Origin: Marinobacterium zhoushanense
Lineage (GTDB): Bacteria > Pseudomonadota > Gammaproteobacteria > Pseudomonadales > Balneatricaceae
DNA length: 64,000 nt
Direction: 5' to 3'
Assembly: GCF_014641945.1 (NCBI RefSeq)
Contig: NZ_BMIJ01000006.1
Location: forward strand, 186,001 to 250,000
The notes below the pieces were generated by a model. That model was not told the DNA's origin, did no database searches, and worked only from the letters and a program-made list of their open reading frames with translations. Shown here piece after piece: positions 9,515-18,467 of this stretch. The stretch's first letter is position 1, and each line of letters starts with the position of its first letter. Made by a program: the position numbers and the translations under genes.

Positions 9515-9538
9515 GCGGTGGCTGTATACGGCCACCGC
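9515..9538. terminator. Hairpin between convergent alaC and mtfA
   Basis: GCGGTGGC (9515-9522) pairs with GCCACCGC (9531-9538) around an 8-base loop, touching the mtfA stop codon. There is no clear T tract on either side, so termination efficiency is uncertain. Confidence 0.45.
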
Positions 9539-10299
9539 TATCTCCCCTCCGCCGGATCGTAGAATCGGCCCAACAGCTCGGCTACCGCCGGAAACGCCTC
9601 CCTCAGAATATCCGGTCGCTCGAAGTGGTACTCGCTGGTTACGGCGAAGAATTCGGCCGGTGAGGTTGCCGCATACGGGTCGATCCGGGTTTCAACTCCG
9701 CTATCCAGCTGCTGGTTTAACCGCTCAAAGGCGCGGCTGAACGTCCGAGTCCAGTCATGTGCAACCATCCCCTTGGTTAATGGCGGAAAACCGTTGAATG
9801 AGCCGTTGCGTGCATCCAGCACATGGGCGATCTCATGGATCACCACATTATGCCCATCCGTCAGCAGGCCGGAGTGCAAGATGTCGGGCCAGGAGAGCAC
9901 CAGGGTGCCATGTTCCCAGGTTTCGCCGCTCAGCGGCTCATAACGCTCATGCACGACGCCAAACTCATCCAGCTCCTGGTGGTGAACCATAAATGCATCC
10001 GGATAGATCCCCACCTCGCGAATGTCGTCCAGCCAGTGGTAGCCCAGATCAAGCACGGGTAAACAGGCGAGAGCCGCAACCCTGAGCACCATGTTCAGCT
10101 CCAGTTGTAGTTCGTCACCGCCGAAGAAGCGTTTTTCGGCCAGAAAACGTTCGCTGAGCCCCTTTAATCTCTGCTGCGCAGATGCCTCCAGTTGCTTAAG
10201 CAGAGGGGTAGACGCGATCAACATGCACCACTGCTCGTCATCGATGGTAACGATCGGCTGGTGGGCGGCGCTCAGATAAGCAAACAGCTTTTCGAACAT
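9538..10299 (-). CDS. mtfA: MtfA-type zinc peptidase
   Basis: A 253-residue soluble metallopeptidase of the MtfA (YeeI) family; the E. coli member binds the Mlc (DgsA) repressor and links peptidase activity to glucose uptake control. The zinc motif HEIAH sits at 155-159, followed by the family's VLDARNG. Other family blocks are LPVLDLGYHWLD and SPAEFFAVTSEYHFE. The ATG at 10299 is preferred because GGA lies 8 bases upstream and the family usually begins about here; ATGs at 10320 and 10392 are alternatives. No Mlc or PTS gene is in the window, so the regulatory role cannot be confirmed here. Confidence 0.9.
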   Translation of the reverse strand: MFEKLFAYLSAAHQPIVTIDDEQWCMLIASTPLLKQLEASAQQRLKGLSERFLAEKRFFGGDELQLELNMVLRVAALACLPVLDLGYHWLDDIREVGIYPDAFMVHHQELDEFGVVHERYEPLSGETWEHGTLVLSWPDILHSGLLTDGHNVVIHEIAHVLDARNGSFNGFPPLTKGMVAHDWTRTFSRAFERLNQQLDSGVETRIDPYAATSPAEFFAVTSEYHFERPDILREAFPAVAELLGRFYDPAEGR

Positions 10300-10457
10300 A
10301 GTGCGATTCCAGTAGCGCATATGCGCACAGTTTAACCGAATACTGTCGCAGTCTTTTGCTAGGCTTGTGAAGCAGAGCCGCAAGGGCAGCATTCTGGCTC
10401 GAGTCGAGCTATCATGTGCGCCCCGTTTTACCCCTAGCCACAGATGGAGTTCAGGTT

Positions 10458-13319
10458 TTGTCTCACGAGCAGTTTACCCCCGGTCAGCGCTGGATCAGTA
10501 ATACGGAAGCGGATCTGGGGTTAGGCATAGTCATTGAGTGTGCCAATCGTCGTGTCGAGATCGCATTTCCCGCGGTGATGGAGCAGCGAACCTACGCGAT
10601 CGATAATGCACCGTTAAGCCGTGTGATCTATGAACCCGGTGAGCAGGTCAACAACCATCACGGTGACACGCTTGAGGTGCTCGAGCGATTCGAGAATCGT
10701 GGCTGCTTCATCTACCGCTGCAGCGATGCCGAAGGGGGCGAGGTGGTCCTGACCGAGCCTGAACTGGATAGCGCCGTTCACTTTGCACGCCCGGAACAAC
10801 GTTTGCTGGCCGGCCAGATCGATCGCAACGGCCTGTTTAAACTGCGTGTGCGTACCCTTGAGCATCATCACCGGCTGATGAGTTCACCGGTGTACGGACT
10901 GCTCGGTGCGCGGGTACAACTGCTGCCACATCAGTTCCATATTGCGGTGGAACTCTCATCACGGCAGCACCCGCGTGCATTGCTGGCTGATGAGGTGGGG
11001 TTGGGCAAGACCATCGAAGCGGGCCTGGTGATGCACCAGCGCCTGATCAGTGGTCGTGCCAGCCGGGTGTTGGTGGTTGTGCCCGATAACCTGGTGCACC
11101 AATGGCTGGTGGAACTGCTGCGCCGCTTCAACCTGATGTTCACGCTGCTGGACGAAGAGCGCTGCATGGCGTTGCTGGAGTCTGATAGCGGTAACCCGTT
11201 CGAGTCCAGCCAGCTGGTACTCTGTCCGCTGTCCCTGCTAACCCAGCGCGATGCCCGGCTTAAGCAGGCGCTGTTGGCGAGCTGGGACCTGCTGGTGGTG
11301 GATGAAGCGCATCATCTGGGTTGGACACCCACGGCGGTCAGCCACGGTTACCGCTGTATCGAGGCGCTGTCCGAGAAAATACCGGGCGTGTTGCTGCTGA
11401 CGGCCACGCCTGAACAACTGGGCCCCGAAGGACACTTTGCGCGCCTGCGCCTGCTTGACCCCGAGCGTTATCACGATCTGGAAAGCTTCGTTGCCGAGAG
11501 TGATCGTTTTCACCATCTCAGCCACGCCATCGAGCCGCTGCTGGAGGAGGGCGGAGCCGACCTGTTGGCCGCCGATAGCCGCGTGCAGCACGAGATTGCC
11601 GGCTGGCTCGGGGATGAGGCACTGGGCAACTGGCTGGCGTTGCCGCGGGATAAGCGAGAACAGGGACTGTCGGTACTGATCGCGTCGCTGATCGACCGCC
11701 ATGGCACCGGCCGCGTGCTGTTCCGTAACACCCGTGACAGCGTCAGCGGTTTCCGCTCCCGGCAGCTCGACGCGGTTCCGCTGCCGATGCCGGCGGTGTA
11801 CGAGGAGGCGGCGTTGACCGCGCGGATGGAGCAGATGCTGCATCCGGAGCTGCTGTTGGGGCCTGAATGGGTCGAGTTCGATCCGCGAGTGGAGTGGCTG
11901 GTGGAGTGGTTGCGCGAGAACCGCAAGGATAAGGCGCTGGTGATCTGCGCCCATGCGGAGACTGCGATCGCGCTGGAGGAGTATCTTAACCTGCGTCAGG
12001 GGCTGCGCACCGCGGCGTTCCATGAGGGGATGTCGCTGATCAATCGCGACCGTGCCGCCGCCTATTTTTCCGATCTGGAGCTGGGTGCCCAGGTTTTGAT
12101 CTGTTCTGAGATTGGCTCAGAGGGGCGCAACTTCCAGTTTGCCAATCACCTGGTCCTGTTTGATCTGCCGCTGAGCCCTGACCTGCTGGAGCAGCGTATC
12201 GGTCGCCTCGACCGTATCGGGCAGCGTTTCGATATCCAGATCCATGTTCCCTATTATCAGGACAGTGCTGTAGGCGTGCTGCTGGATTGGTATGACAGTG
12301 GTCTGGAGGCGTTCAGCCGTGTCTGCGCCAGCGGAGAGGCGATCTATCATCAGGTCGCCGACGAGCTGTATGAATGCCTGAACGATCCGCAGAACAGCCA
12401 GGCGCTCCAGCAACTGATCGCCGATACCAGCAGCGCCCGTATTGAGCTTGAGGACCGGCTGGCCACAGGTCGCGACCGGCTACTGGAGCTGGGCAGCTGC
12501 GATCAGGAGCGCGCCGAGGCACTAACAGCCGCGGTGATCGACGCTGAGTCGGGAGAGGAGCTGCAGGCCTACGCCGAGAAACTGTTCGAGCGATTCGGCG
12601 TTGATACCCAGCCTCATGGTGAGGATGGCCTGGTACTGCAGATGGGCGAACACATGCTGTGTCAGCTGCCAGGCCTTGAGGACGAGGGGCTGACGCTGAC
12701 CTTCAATCGCGAGCGGGCGTTGTCGCGAGAGGATATTGAGTACATGAGCTGGGAGCACCCGTTGCTGGCCGGCACCATGGAGCTGATCCTGCGCGGCGAA
12801 TATGGCAATAATTCCTTGGTGACGCTGAAACTGCCGCCGCTGCCGCCGGGTACCCTGTTGCTGGAAGCGATCTTCCAGCTGCACACCACGGCACCGCGGG
12901 CACTGCAGTTGCAGCGCTATCTGCCCAAGGGACTGGTGCGGGTGCTGGTCGGTCCCAATGGCCAGGATCTGGCGGGGCCGCTGGGGCATGAGCCGCTGAA
13001 CAAGCTGGCGGAGACGGTATCGCGTACCGCCGGGCAAAATATGGTGCGGCTGGCTCGTGAGCAGATCGTTACCCAGCTCAAGCAGGCCGACGTTCTGGCG
13101 CAGAAGCAGCTTGCACCGATGGTCGAGCAGGCACTGGAGCGGATGCACGCCGAGCAGGGCGCCGAATACCAGCGACTGGAAGCGTTGGCGGCGGTAAATC
13201 CCGGCATCCATCCACAGGAGCTCGAAGCGCTTGCTGGGCGCAGGGAACAGATGGCGGACGCCCTGTCCCGTGCTGAGCTCAAGCTTGATGCAGTACGGGT
13301 GATTCTGGTGCGAGAGTAA
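10458..13319 (+). CDS. rapA: RNA polymerase-associated ATPase RapA
   Basis: A 953-residue SWI2/SNF2 ATPase that binds RNA polymerase and recycles it from stalled post-termination complexes. The N-terminal Tudor-like region begins FTPGQRWISNTEADLGLG, as in E. coli RapA (968 aa). Walker A is DEVGLGKT (~177-184), the Walker B box is DEAHHLGW (~281), and the helicase C half has GSEGRNFQF and RIGRLDRIGQ. I chose a TTG start at 10458, with GGAG 8 bases upstream, because it puts the protein start just ahead of the conserved FTxGQRW; an in-frame ATG at 10416 adds 14 unconserved residues. It is followed by a hairpin terminator candidate. Confidence 0.95.
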   Translation: MSHEQFTPGQRWISNTEADLGLGIVIECANRRVEIAFPAVMEQRTYAIDNAPLSRVIYEPGEQVNNHHGDTLEVLERFENRGCFIYRCSDAEGGEVVLTEPELDSAVHFARPEQRLLAGQIDRNGLFKLRVRTLEHHHRLMSSPVYGLLGARVQLLPHQFHIAVELSSRQHPRALLADEVGLGKTIEAGLVMHQRLISGRASRVLVVVPDNLVHQWLVELLRRFNLMFTLLDEERCMALLESDSGNPFESSQLVLCPLSLLTQRDARLKQALLASWDLLVVDEAHHLGWTPTAVSHGYRCIEALSEKIPGVLLLTATPEQLGPEGHFARLRLLDPERYHDLESFVAESDRFHHLSHAIEPLLEEGGADLLAADSRVQHEIAGWLGDEALGNWLALPRDKREQGLSVLIASLIDRHGTGRVLFRNTRDSVSGFRSRQLDAVPLPMPAVYEEAALTARMEQMLHPELLLGPEWVEFDPRVEWLVEWLRENRKDKALVICAHAETAIALEEYLNLRQGLRTAAFHEGMSLINRDRAAAYFSDLELGAQVLICSEIGSEGRNFQFANHLVLFDLPLSPDLLEQRIGRLDRIGQRFDIQIHVPYYQDSAVGVLLDWYDSGLEAFSRVCASGEAIYHQVADELYECLNDPQNSQALQQLIADTSSARIELEDRLATGRDRLLELGSCDQERAEALTAAVIDAESGEELQAYAEKLFERFGVDTQPHGEDGLVLQMGEHMLCQLPGLEDEGLTLTFNRERALSREDIEYMSWEHPLLAGTMELILRGEYGNNSLVTLKLPPLPPGTLLLEAIFQLHTTAPRALQLQRYLPKGLVRVLVGPNGQDLAGPLGHEPLNKLAETVSRTAGQNMVRLAREQIVTQLKQADVLAQKQLAPMVEQALERMHAEQGAEYQRLEALAAVNPGIHPQELEALAGRREQMADALSRAELKLDAVRVILVRE

Positions 13320-13332
13320 GCGGAGTATTGAT

Positions 13333-13361
13333 CCGGGTCCTGATAAAATAGTCGGACCCGG
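13333..13361 (+). terminator. Candidate terminator after rapA
   Basis: CCGGGTCC (13333-13340) and GGACCCGG (13354-13361) form an 8-bp stem with a 13-base loop. TTATTATTCC follows, a weak T-rich tail. Confidence 0.55.
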
Positions 13362-13449
13362 TTATTATTCCTTTAATTGTTTTCCCCTGTGGCGGTGAAA
13401 CTTTGGGCGGCTCAGGTGCTCCAACAGGTAAGATTCGGTTAGGTTCAGC

Positions 13450-13845
13450 GTGGTTCGGAGAGTAGGTTTGAGCAATCTGATCAGACACTATTGCCGTAAG
13501 GTTGGCATGACTCTGCTGCTGGTATTGATGCTGCTGAGCCAGTCGCTGACGCTACAGGCATCATCGCTGATGTCGGCATCCGAATTCATGACCGATCTGC
13601 ATACGGGCGTACATTGCGGGCAGCTGGCCGAGTGCGACCAGGTCCTGGATGTAAGTCTGTCCGATTGCTGTGACGATGAACTGGAACACCCTTGCGGGGC
13701 GGGGCAGTGCTCGCTTGCTTCAGCATGCCCGCCTATGCAGTTATCGCTCGACGTCGCGCCGCTCTCAGTTCGACCCGACAGCCGTATCAATATGCCGATG
13801 AGTGCTGCCCTGTCACGCCCTTATACTCCTCCGAAAATTCGCTGA
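13450..13845 (+). CDS. Small secreted cysteine-rich protein, probably metal-related
   Basis: 131 residues from a GTG; an ATG at 13507 (AAGG 5 bases upstream) would give 112 residues and starts right at the hydrophobic core. The N-terminus is a signal peptide or membrane anchor (MTLLLVLMLLSQSLTLQAS). The mature part has several cysteines (HCGQLAECDQV, SDCCDDE, HPCGAGQCSLASACP) and a basic, proline-containing tail. I do not recognise a family with confidence; the pattern resembles short periplasmic DUF2946-like proteins found with copper genes. The next gene, on the same strand, encodes a DUF411 metal-binding lipoprotein, which supports a role in metal handling. That role is inference. Confidence 0.6.
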   Translation: MVRRVGLSNLIRHYCRKVGMTLLLVLMLLSQSLTLQASSLMSASEFMTDLHTGVHCGQLAECDQVLDVSLSDCCDDELEHPCGAGQCSLASACPPMQLSLDVAPLSVRPDSRINMPMSAALSRPYTPPKIR

Positions 13846-13898
13846 TCGACGCCATCCTTTTTGTATCTATCGGTTCGTTCATTTTTGGAGAGATCATC

Positions 13899-14420
13899 AT
13901 GACTCTTAGCGCTCGTCACTATTCCGGCACCGCTCTGCTCTGCGCAACACTGTTTCTGTCGGCCTGCTCGGAGAGTTCGGCCACCGATACCAAGTCTCCT
14001 GTTGCCGATGCACAAAGCCAAAATATTGAGTTGGACGTGTACAAAAGCCCGACCTGTGGCTGTTGCACCAGCTGGGTGGAGCATGCTCAGACCCATGGCT
14101 TCGCGTCCTCGATCCACCACCCCGATAACCTCAATGGGGTTAAGGACGAATACGGCATCCCGGCCAACATGCGCTCCTGCCATACCTCGGTCTCGAAAGA
14201 GGGGTATGTGTTTGAAGGCCACGTGCCTGCCAAGCTGGTGAAGCGTTTCCTCACCGCGCCGCCTGAAGGCGCGCTTGGACTGGCGGTACCGGGCATGCCG
14301 GCCGGCAGCCCAGGTATGGAGATGGGTGACCGCTTCCAGGCCTATCCGGTGGTACTGCTGAACAAGGATGGCAGCTTCCAACTGTATGAAAAGATCGACG
14401 AGCAGGATCAGCAGTACTGA
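13899..14420 (+). CDS. DUF411 metal-binding lipoprotein
   Basis: 173 residues, with a lipoprotein signal ending LFLSACS (lipid-carrying Cys near 22). The DUF411 core is clear: LDVYKSPTCGCCTSWVEHA (a CxCC-like metal site), GIPANMRSCHTSV, EGHVPAKLVKRFL, and the terminal GLAVPGMPAGSPGME plus FQAYPVVLL. DUF411 proteins are periplasmic and commonly encoded with copper or other metal-resistance genes. The start ATG at 13899 has GGAGAG upstream. The small Cys-rich secreted protein gene ends 53 bases before it; the two probably form one unit. No copper ATPase or CopA/CopB lies in the window. Confidence 0.9.
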   Translation: MTLSARHYSGTALLCATLFLSACSESSATDTKSPVADAQSQNIELDVYKSPTCGCCTSWVEHAQTHGFASSIHHPDNLNGVKDEYGIPANMRSCHTSVSKEGYVFEGHVPAKLVKRFLTAPPEGALGLAVPGMPAGSPGMEMGDRFQAYPVVLLNKDGSFQLYEKIDEQDQQY

Positions 14421-14426
14421 GCCTCA

Positions 14427-14451
14427 AGCCCGCTCCTTTATGAGGCGGGCT
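14427..14451 (+). terminator. Candidate terminator after the DUF411 gene
   Basis: AGCCCGC (14427-14433) pairs with GCGGGCT (14445-14451); an overlapping GCCTCA/TGAGGC pair is also possible. There is no T run, so this is only moderate support. Confidence 0.4.
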
Positions 14452-14523
14452 CCAATCGCAATTGTCACCCGCCAGTCGTTATACTGATTGAACTGGCGGC
14501 TCGACCAAGGAGGTGGTGACACG

Positions 14524-14937
14524 ATGCTGAAGATTGAAGGCATAGACCATATCGTGCTGCGCACCGCGCAGCTCGAGGCGATGCTCGCGTTCTATATCGA
14601 CGTGCTTGGCTGCACGCTGGAGCGGGATACCGGCCCTGACACCGGCTTGGTGCAGCTGCGTGCCGGCGACGCCCTGATCGATATCGTTCGCGTTGACAGT
14701 GAACTCGGCCGAATGGGTGGAGGGCCGCCGAGCCGGACCGAGAACAACCTGGATCATCTATGCCTGCGTTTGGCGCCAATCAGCGAGCAGCAACTGCACG
14801 ATGCGCTGGCGCAGGCGGGCGTGGAGATGAGTGCGTTCGAGGTACGTTATGGCGCCGAGGGGTTCGGCCCATCGGTGTATATTCAGGATCCGGATGGCAA
14901 TACGGTTGAATTAAGATCGGCCTTGGCTAAAAATTAG
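14524..14937 (+). CDS. VOC (glyoxalase/bleomycin-resistance) family protein
   Basis: A 137-residue two-module VOC fold protein. The first module starts IEGIDHIVLRTAQLEAMLAFY with the usual metal-ligand His; the second carries NLDHLCLRL, and the protein ends YIQDPDGNTVELR, giving the final Glu ligand. Family members include glyoxalase I, dioxygenases and resistance proteins; nothing here picks out one. The ATG at 14524 is chosen for the excellent AAGGAGG site about 10 bases upstream. It lies 40 bases before a LysE-type exporter gene on the same strand, possibly co-transcribed. Confidence 0.88.
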   Translation: MLKIEGIDHIVLRTAQLEAMLAFYIDVLGCTLERDTGPDTGLVQLRAGDALIDIVRVDSELGRMGGGPPSRTENNLDHLCLRLAPISEQQLHDALAQAGVEMSAFEVRYGAEGFGPSVYIQDPDGNTVELRSALAKN

Positions 14938-14977
14938 TCGCTCAGTCACTCTCGTTTCTGCCTCGGATCAACCTGTC

Positions 14978-15598
14978 ATGTCACTGCATCTGTTACTGAT
15001 CTTCATCCCGGCCTGTTTCGCGCTGAACCTGTCACCCGGGCCCAATAACCTGCTGGCGATGAGCAATGCCCAGCGCTATGGTCTGCGCAACGCGGTGCTT
15101 GCCGGGGCGGGACGCCTCATCGCCTTTGCCCTGATGATCGTGCTGGCGGCTTCGGGGCTGGCGGTGGTGCTGCACACCTCGGAATTGATCTTTACCCTGA
15201 TCAAGGTGGTCGGTGCGCTCTACCTGTTCTGGATGGCCTACAAGCTCTGGATTGCCGGTGTTACACCGGAGGAGGTGGCGTTGGATGCCAAGCGCAAGAG
15301 CCTGCTGGGCATGGCGCGGCAGGAGTTCCTGCTGGCGTCGGGTAATCCGAAGGCGATCCTGATATTCACCGCGTTTCTGCCACAGTTCGTCGATCCCGCC
15401 GGGGATATGGCGGTGCAGTTTGCCATAGTGGGCGCGCTGTTCCTGCTGCTGGAGTGGGTTGCGATCGCGCTTTACGGAGCGGCCGGGCTCTACCTGAAGC
15501 AATGGTTTAGCAGGCCTCGTGGACAGCGGATCTTTAACCGTAGTTGTGCCCTGTTGTTGGCCGGTGCTGGTGGTGGGTTGCTGGCGTCCCAGCGTTGA
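14978..15598 (+). CDS. LysE/RhtB-family amino-acid exporter
   Basis: A 206-residue inner-membrane protein with about six helices. The N-terminal signature FALNLSPGPNNLLAMSNAQRYG is the LysE/Rht hallmark, and the middle has ASGNPKAILIFTAFLPQFV. The family exports amino acids such as homoserine, threonine or lysine; the substrate is not predictable here. The gene ends just before a strong bidirectional terminator. Confidence 0.92.
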   Translation: MSLHLLLIFIPACFALNLSPGPNNLLAMSNAQRYGLRNAVLAGAGRLIAFALMIVLAASGLAVVLHTSELIFTLIKVVGALYLFWMAYKLWIAGVTPEEVALDAKRKSLLGMARQEFLLASGNPKAILIFTAFLPQFVDPAGDMAVQFAIVGALFLLLEWVAIALYGAAGLYLKQWFSRPRGQRIFNRSCALLLAGAGGGLLASQR

Positions 15599-15614
15599 AG
15601 CATTGCCGCACATA

Positions 15615-15641
15615 AAAAGGGTCGGACGTGCCGACCCTTTT
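15615..15641. terminator. Bidirectional terminator between the LysE-type gene and the phytase-like gene
   Basis: An 11-bp perfect stem (AAAAGGGTCGG at 15615-15625, CCGACCCTTTT at 15631-15641) encloses a 5-base loop. The A and T flanks give each strand its own T tract, so it should terminate both convergent transcripts. Confidence 0.88.
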
Positions 15642-15681
15642 AATTTGTACCAACCCTTTTCGTTGTACAGAATCCTTAGGC

Positions 15682-17856
15682 TTACATCTTCCCGGTGGAG
15701 AAGAAGTAGGTCTCGCCGGAGCTGTCGTCGACGCCATCGTTGTCGGTGACGGCGTAGCCGATACCACGGTTGTCGATAGTGAAGCCTTCGATCTTGTCGA
15801 CCACGTAGCCATTGTCCGCTTTCAGGTCGGGGATGAAGTCCCGCACCTGCTGTTTGTGCACCACCGGTAGCTTGCTGCCCAGTGGCGCCGGCTTCAGCTC
15901 GCTCTTGGCGACCTTGTACAGTCGCTTGATGCGGGCGTTCTCGCCGATCTGGTTATCGCGCTCGATGATGTAGACAGCGTCACCATAGGCACTGATCTCG
16001 GACAGGCCCACCCAGCCCTGTTCAGGCGTTTCGATCGGGTAGCGCACCGCCCCCCACTTATCCTGCTTCAGGTTGTAGCAGACCAGCTTGACGCTGTGTT
16101 TAGGATCGTCCTTCCACTCGCGCTGAATGGCGATCCAGAGCTCGTCGCCGATCAGGGCAACGCCCTCCGCACCGAAGCGGGTTTCGTTGTTCAGCAGCTC
16201 CGCCGGGAACGGTAACGTGCGGTCGATTTCGCCATTGGCGTCGACATGGTAGATCGCGTGCGGGATCTCCTTGTCGGTACGGCCCTCGGAGGCCAGCCAG
16301 AATCCACCCTTGCCATCGGACGCAATCCCCTCCAGGTCCAGCGCCTTGGCCGCTTTGCCGTCGCGGGTTACGTTGATAGCGCTGATAATACGGGCAGGCT
16401 GGACCGAGGCATCGATGGTGAAGATACGCGGCTGGGAGTTGTAGAAGCTGTCGTTGACCGCGTAGAGCAGCGCCGGTTTCTGTGGGTCGGCAGTGAGGCC
16501 GGACAGTGCGCCCCAGCCCAGCGGTCGACCTTCGCTATCGACGGAAGAGACGATCTGAGGATAAAGCGGTGCTTCGTCGTCCAAACGGTAGAGATTTACG
16601 TGCGCGCGGACTCCGCCATCCTCGACCAGATCCTTTTCGTTGGCGCTGACCAGCAGGTTGCGTGCCGGGATGGCCACCGCCGACTCAGGCGCGATGCCGG
16701 AGGGCAGCAGCTGCACGAACTGAGGTGCGGCTCCGGTATCGCGATAGACACCGATCACCGAGCCGCGCTCGGAGAGCAGGAAGATATAGGTCTCGCCATT
16801 GAAGCGGGCAACCTCCAGTCCTTCTGGTTCGGCCCCTTTCTTGCCAGAGCGCTTGTCGGGATAGTGGCCGGCCATGGCCACCTGGTGCTCGAAAGTGGCG
16901 CCGGATTCGAACAGTACGCGGCCATCCTTGTGGAAGATGGTGAAGCCGCGCGCGCCACCCCTGTAGTCGCCCTCGTTGGCGATGACGAAACGCTCATTGT
17001 CCAGCCATTTGACCGCATCCGGCTCGCGCAGGACGCCGTTCTGGCTACCGGTGAAGAGCAGGGCGCCATCCTTCTCGGTGTCGATACCGTCCAGATCCAC
17101 CGTGCCGGCGGAGAAGTGGTTGATGATCCTGCCGCTTTCGGCATCGACGATCACCAGGTGGTTATTCTCCTGCAGCGTCAGTGCGAGCTCGTTGTTGTCG
17201 TTGAACGCGACAAACTCAGGCTCCGGATCTTCCGGCGCGATCCTGGCCAGTCCGGAGACATCGACACGGCGCAGCTTGTCGCACTGCACCTGTCCGTTGA
17301 CGATCGGCAGAATACTCAGGTAACCCGCGGGTGCTTGGGGCAGTAAGCCGTCATTGAGCTCTTCATCCCGCTCGTTTTCGACCGCCACGGCAACAAACTG
17401 CCCATCCCTGGAGATGGCGACCGAGTCCGGCTGCCCTCCCAGATCGCAGCGGCTCATGACCTGGCGGCTGTCCAGGTCGATGGCAGCAAGGTAACCTGAC
17501 GGGGCGACGTAGCTCTCCGACGTATTGACGCCTGCAACGACCAGGTTGTTATAAGCCGAGACGGAGGTCGGCTCTCCATTCAGGGCGATAAAACCGCCTG
17601 CTTTTGGATCGTAGCTATCCCGGATGTCGATAAAACCGACACCACCGCGGGGGCTGTCGGAGTAGATCAGGGTATTGCCGTCACCAGAGGCGGTGATGAT
17701 CTCGGCAGAGGTTTCATGCTTCATATCGCCGCCGATGGGCAGGTTGTCGGCGGTAGCAAAGGTTGCTATCCGGTCGAAGCTTGCAGCGAGGCTACTGCTC
17801 GCGACGCCGGCGATCGCTATCGCCAGCAGGGTGTGGCAGAGGTTGTGTCTGATCAT
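15682..17856 (-). CDS. Secreted esterase-like-activity-of-phytase family protein
   Basis: A 724-residue exported protein with a cleavable signal (LLAIAIAGVASSSLAAS, cut near ASA/SLA). The N-terminal half looks like a beta-propeller (SPRGGVGFIDIRDSYDPKAGG, GYLAAIDLDSRQVMSRCDLGG, LEVARFNGETYIFLLSERG). The C-terminal half, from roughly 430, matches the 'esterase-like activity of phytase' domain: LSGLTADPQKPALLYAVNDSFY, LDLEGIASDGKGGFWLASEGR and the final VDKIEGFTIDNRGIGYAVTDNDGVDD. These proteins sit in the periplasm or outside the cell; their substrate is not firmly known. The gene is monocistronic and ends at a strong terminator. Confidence 0.82.
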   Translation of the reverse strand: MIRHNLCHTLLAIAIAGVASSSLAASFDRIATFATADNLPIGGDMKHETSAEIITASGDGNTLIYSDSPRGGVGFIDIRDSYDPKAGGFIALNGEPTSVSAYNNLVVAGVNTSESYVAPSGYLAAIDLDSRQVMSRCDLGGQPDSVAISRDGQFVAVAVENERDEELNDGLLPQAPAGYLSILPIVNGQVQCDKLRRVDVSGLARIAPEDPEPEFVAFNDNNELALTLQENNHLVIVDAESGRIINHFSAGTVDLDGIDTEKDGALLFTGSQNGVLREPDAVKWLDNERFVIANEGDYRGGARGFTIFHKDGRVLFESGATFEHQVAMAGHYPDKRSGKKGAEPEGLEVARFNGETYIFLLSERGSVIGVYRDTGAAPQFVQLLPSGIAPESAVAIPARNLLVSANEKDLVEDGGVRAHVNLYRLDDEAPLYPQIVSSVDSEGRPLGWGALSGLTADPQKPALLYAVNDSFYNSQPRIFTIDASVQPARIISAINVTRDGKAAKALDLEGIASDGKGGFWLASEGRTDKEIPHAIYHVDANGEIDRTLPFPAELLNNETRFGAEGVALIGDELWIAIQREWKDDPKHSVKLVCYNLKQDKWGAVRYPIETPEQGWVGLSEISAYGDAVYIIERDNQIGENARIKRLYKVAKSELKPAPLGSKLPVVHKQQVRDFIPDLKADNGYVVDKIEGFTIDNRGIGYAVTDNDGVDDSSGETYFFSTGKM

Positions 17857-17999
17857 CTGAGGTGAACTCCATGTCGTGGGATGGGCAAACGCAATACCCT
17901 AAACAGGAACGATGACGGACTGGTGACTGAAGTTGGACTAACCTCTAACCTGTTGGCCAAAAATAAAACGCTAGTTTAGTTCAAGCAAGGGAGTGTCCA

Positions 18000-18425
18000 A
18001 TGTACCCGTGGAACTGGTGGTTCTCACCCAAGCTCTATTTCCCGCTCAGTGGCGATTCGATACAGCGCATTGCGCCCGAAACCCATTGGTTGTTCGGCAC
18101 GATAAAACCGGAGGCAGGCAACGGCAAAATTGAACAGGAGGTGTTTGAAAATGTCGCCTCCTACGGTAAACAGATCGGCTGGCTGACCGAGCTGGTTCTC
18201 GGTCTTGCGGAAAGAGATACGCTCGATAAGAGCGGTAAGGTTGCGGCTCTGCAGGCGATGAAAAAGCTGGAATCCTTGCAGCAGCAGATCGAGAAAGTGA
18301 AGACCGTGGAGTCGGCTCAGTTTGAGCAGCGGGTGACAGCGTGGTTGAGTACGCTGAAAGCCCAAGACCCGGATCGCTTTGCACAAGTTGGCCGTACGCT
18401 GTCCGATATCCTGTCGGGCGAGTGA
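18000..18425 (+). CDS. Conserved hypothetical protein, helical
   Basis: 141 residues with no signal peptide and no transmembrane helix. The N-terminus (MYPWNWWFSPKLYFPLSGD) is rich in Trp and Pro. From about residue 45 the protein looks fully alpha-helical, with a charged, coiled-coil-like segment (ALQAMKKLESLQQQIEKVKTVESAQFEQ). Its size and helical character recall phasins or other granule-associated proteins, but I see no diagnostic motif and do not assign a function. A PhoD-like phosphatase gene starts 42 bases downstream on the same strand, so the two are probably co-transcribed. Confidence 0.7.
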   Translation: MYPWNWWFSPKLYFPLSGDSIQRIAPETHWLFGTIKPEAGNGKIEQEVFENVASYGKQIGWLTELVLGLAERDTLDKSGKVAALQAMKKLESLQQQIEKVKTVESAQFEQRVTAWLSTLKAQDPDRFAQVGRTLSDILSGE

Positions 18426-18467
18426 GTGCGAGAAGGACGCGGATCTATTGAAAAAGGAGTTTAATCG

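Noticed and set aside
16246..17346. A 366-codon open frame opposite the phytase-like gene.
   Set aside because: Antisense to a gene with clear domains and signal peptide; no motifs, no ribosome site of note.
18000..18425. Phasin (PHA granule protein) assignment for the helical 141-residue protein.
   Set aside because: Only the helical character and size agree; no phasin motif and no PHA synthesis gene nearby. Left as hypothetical.
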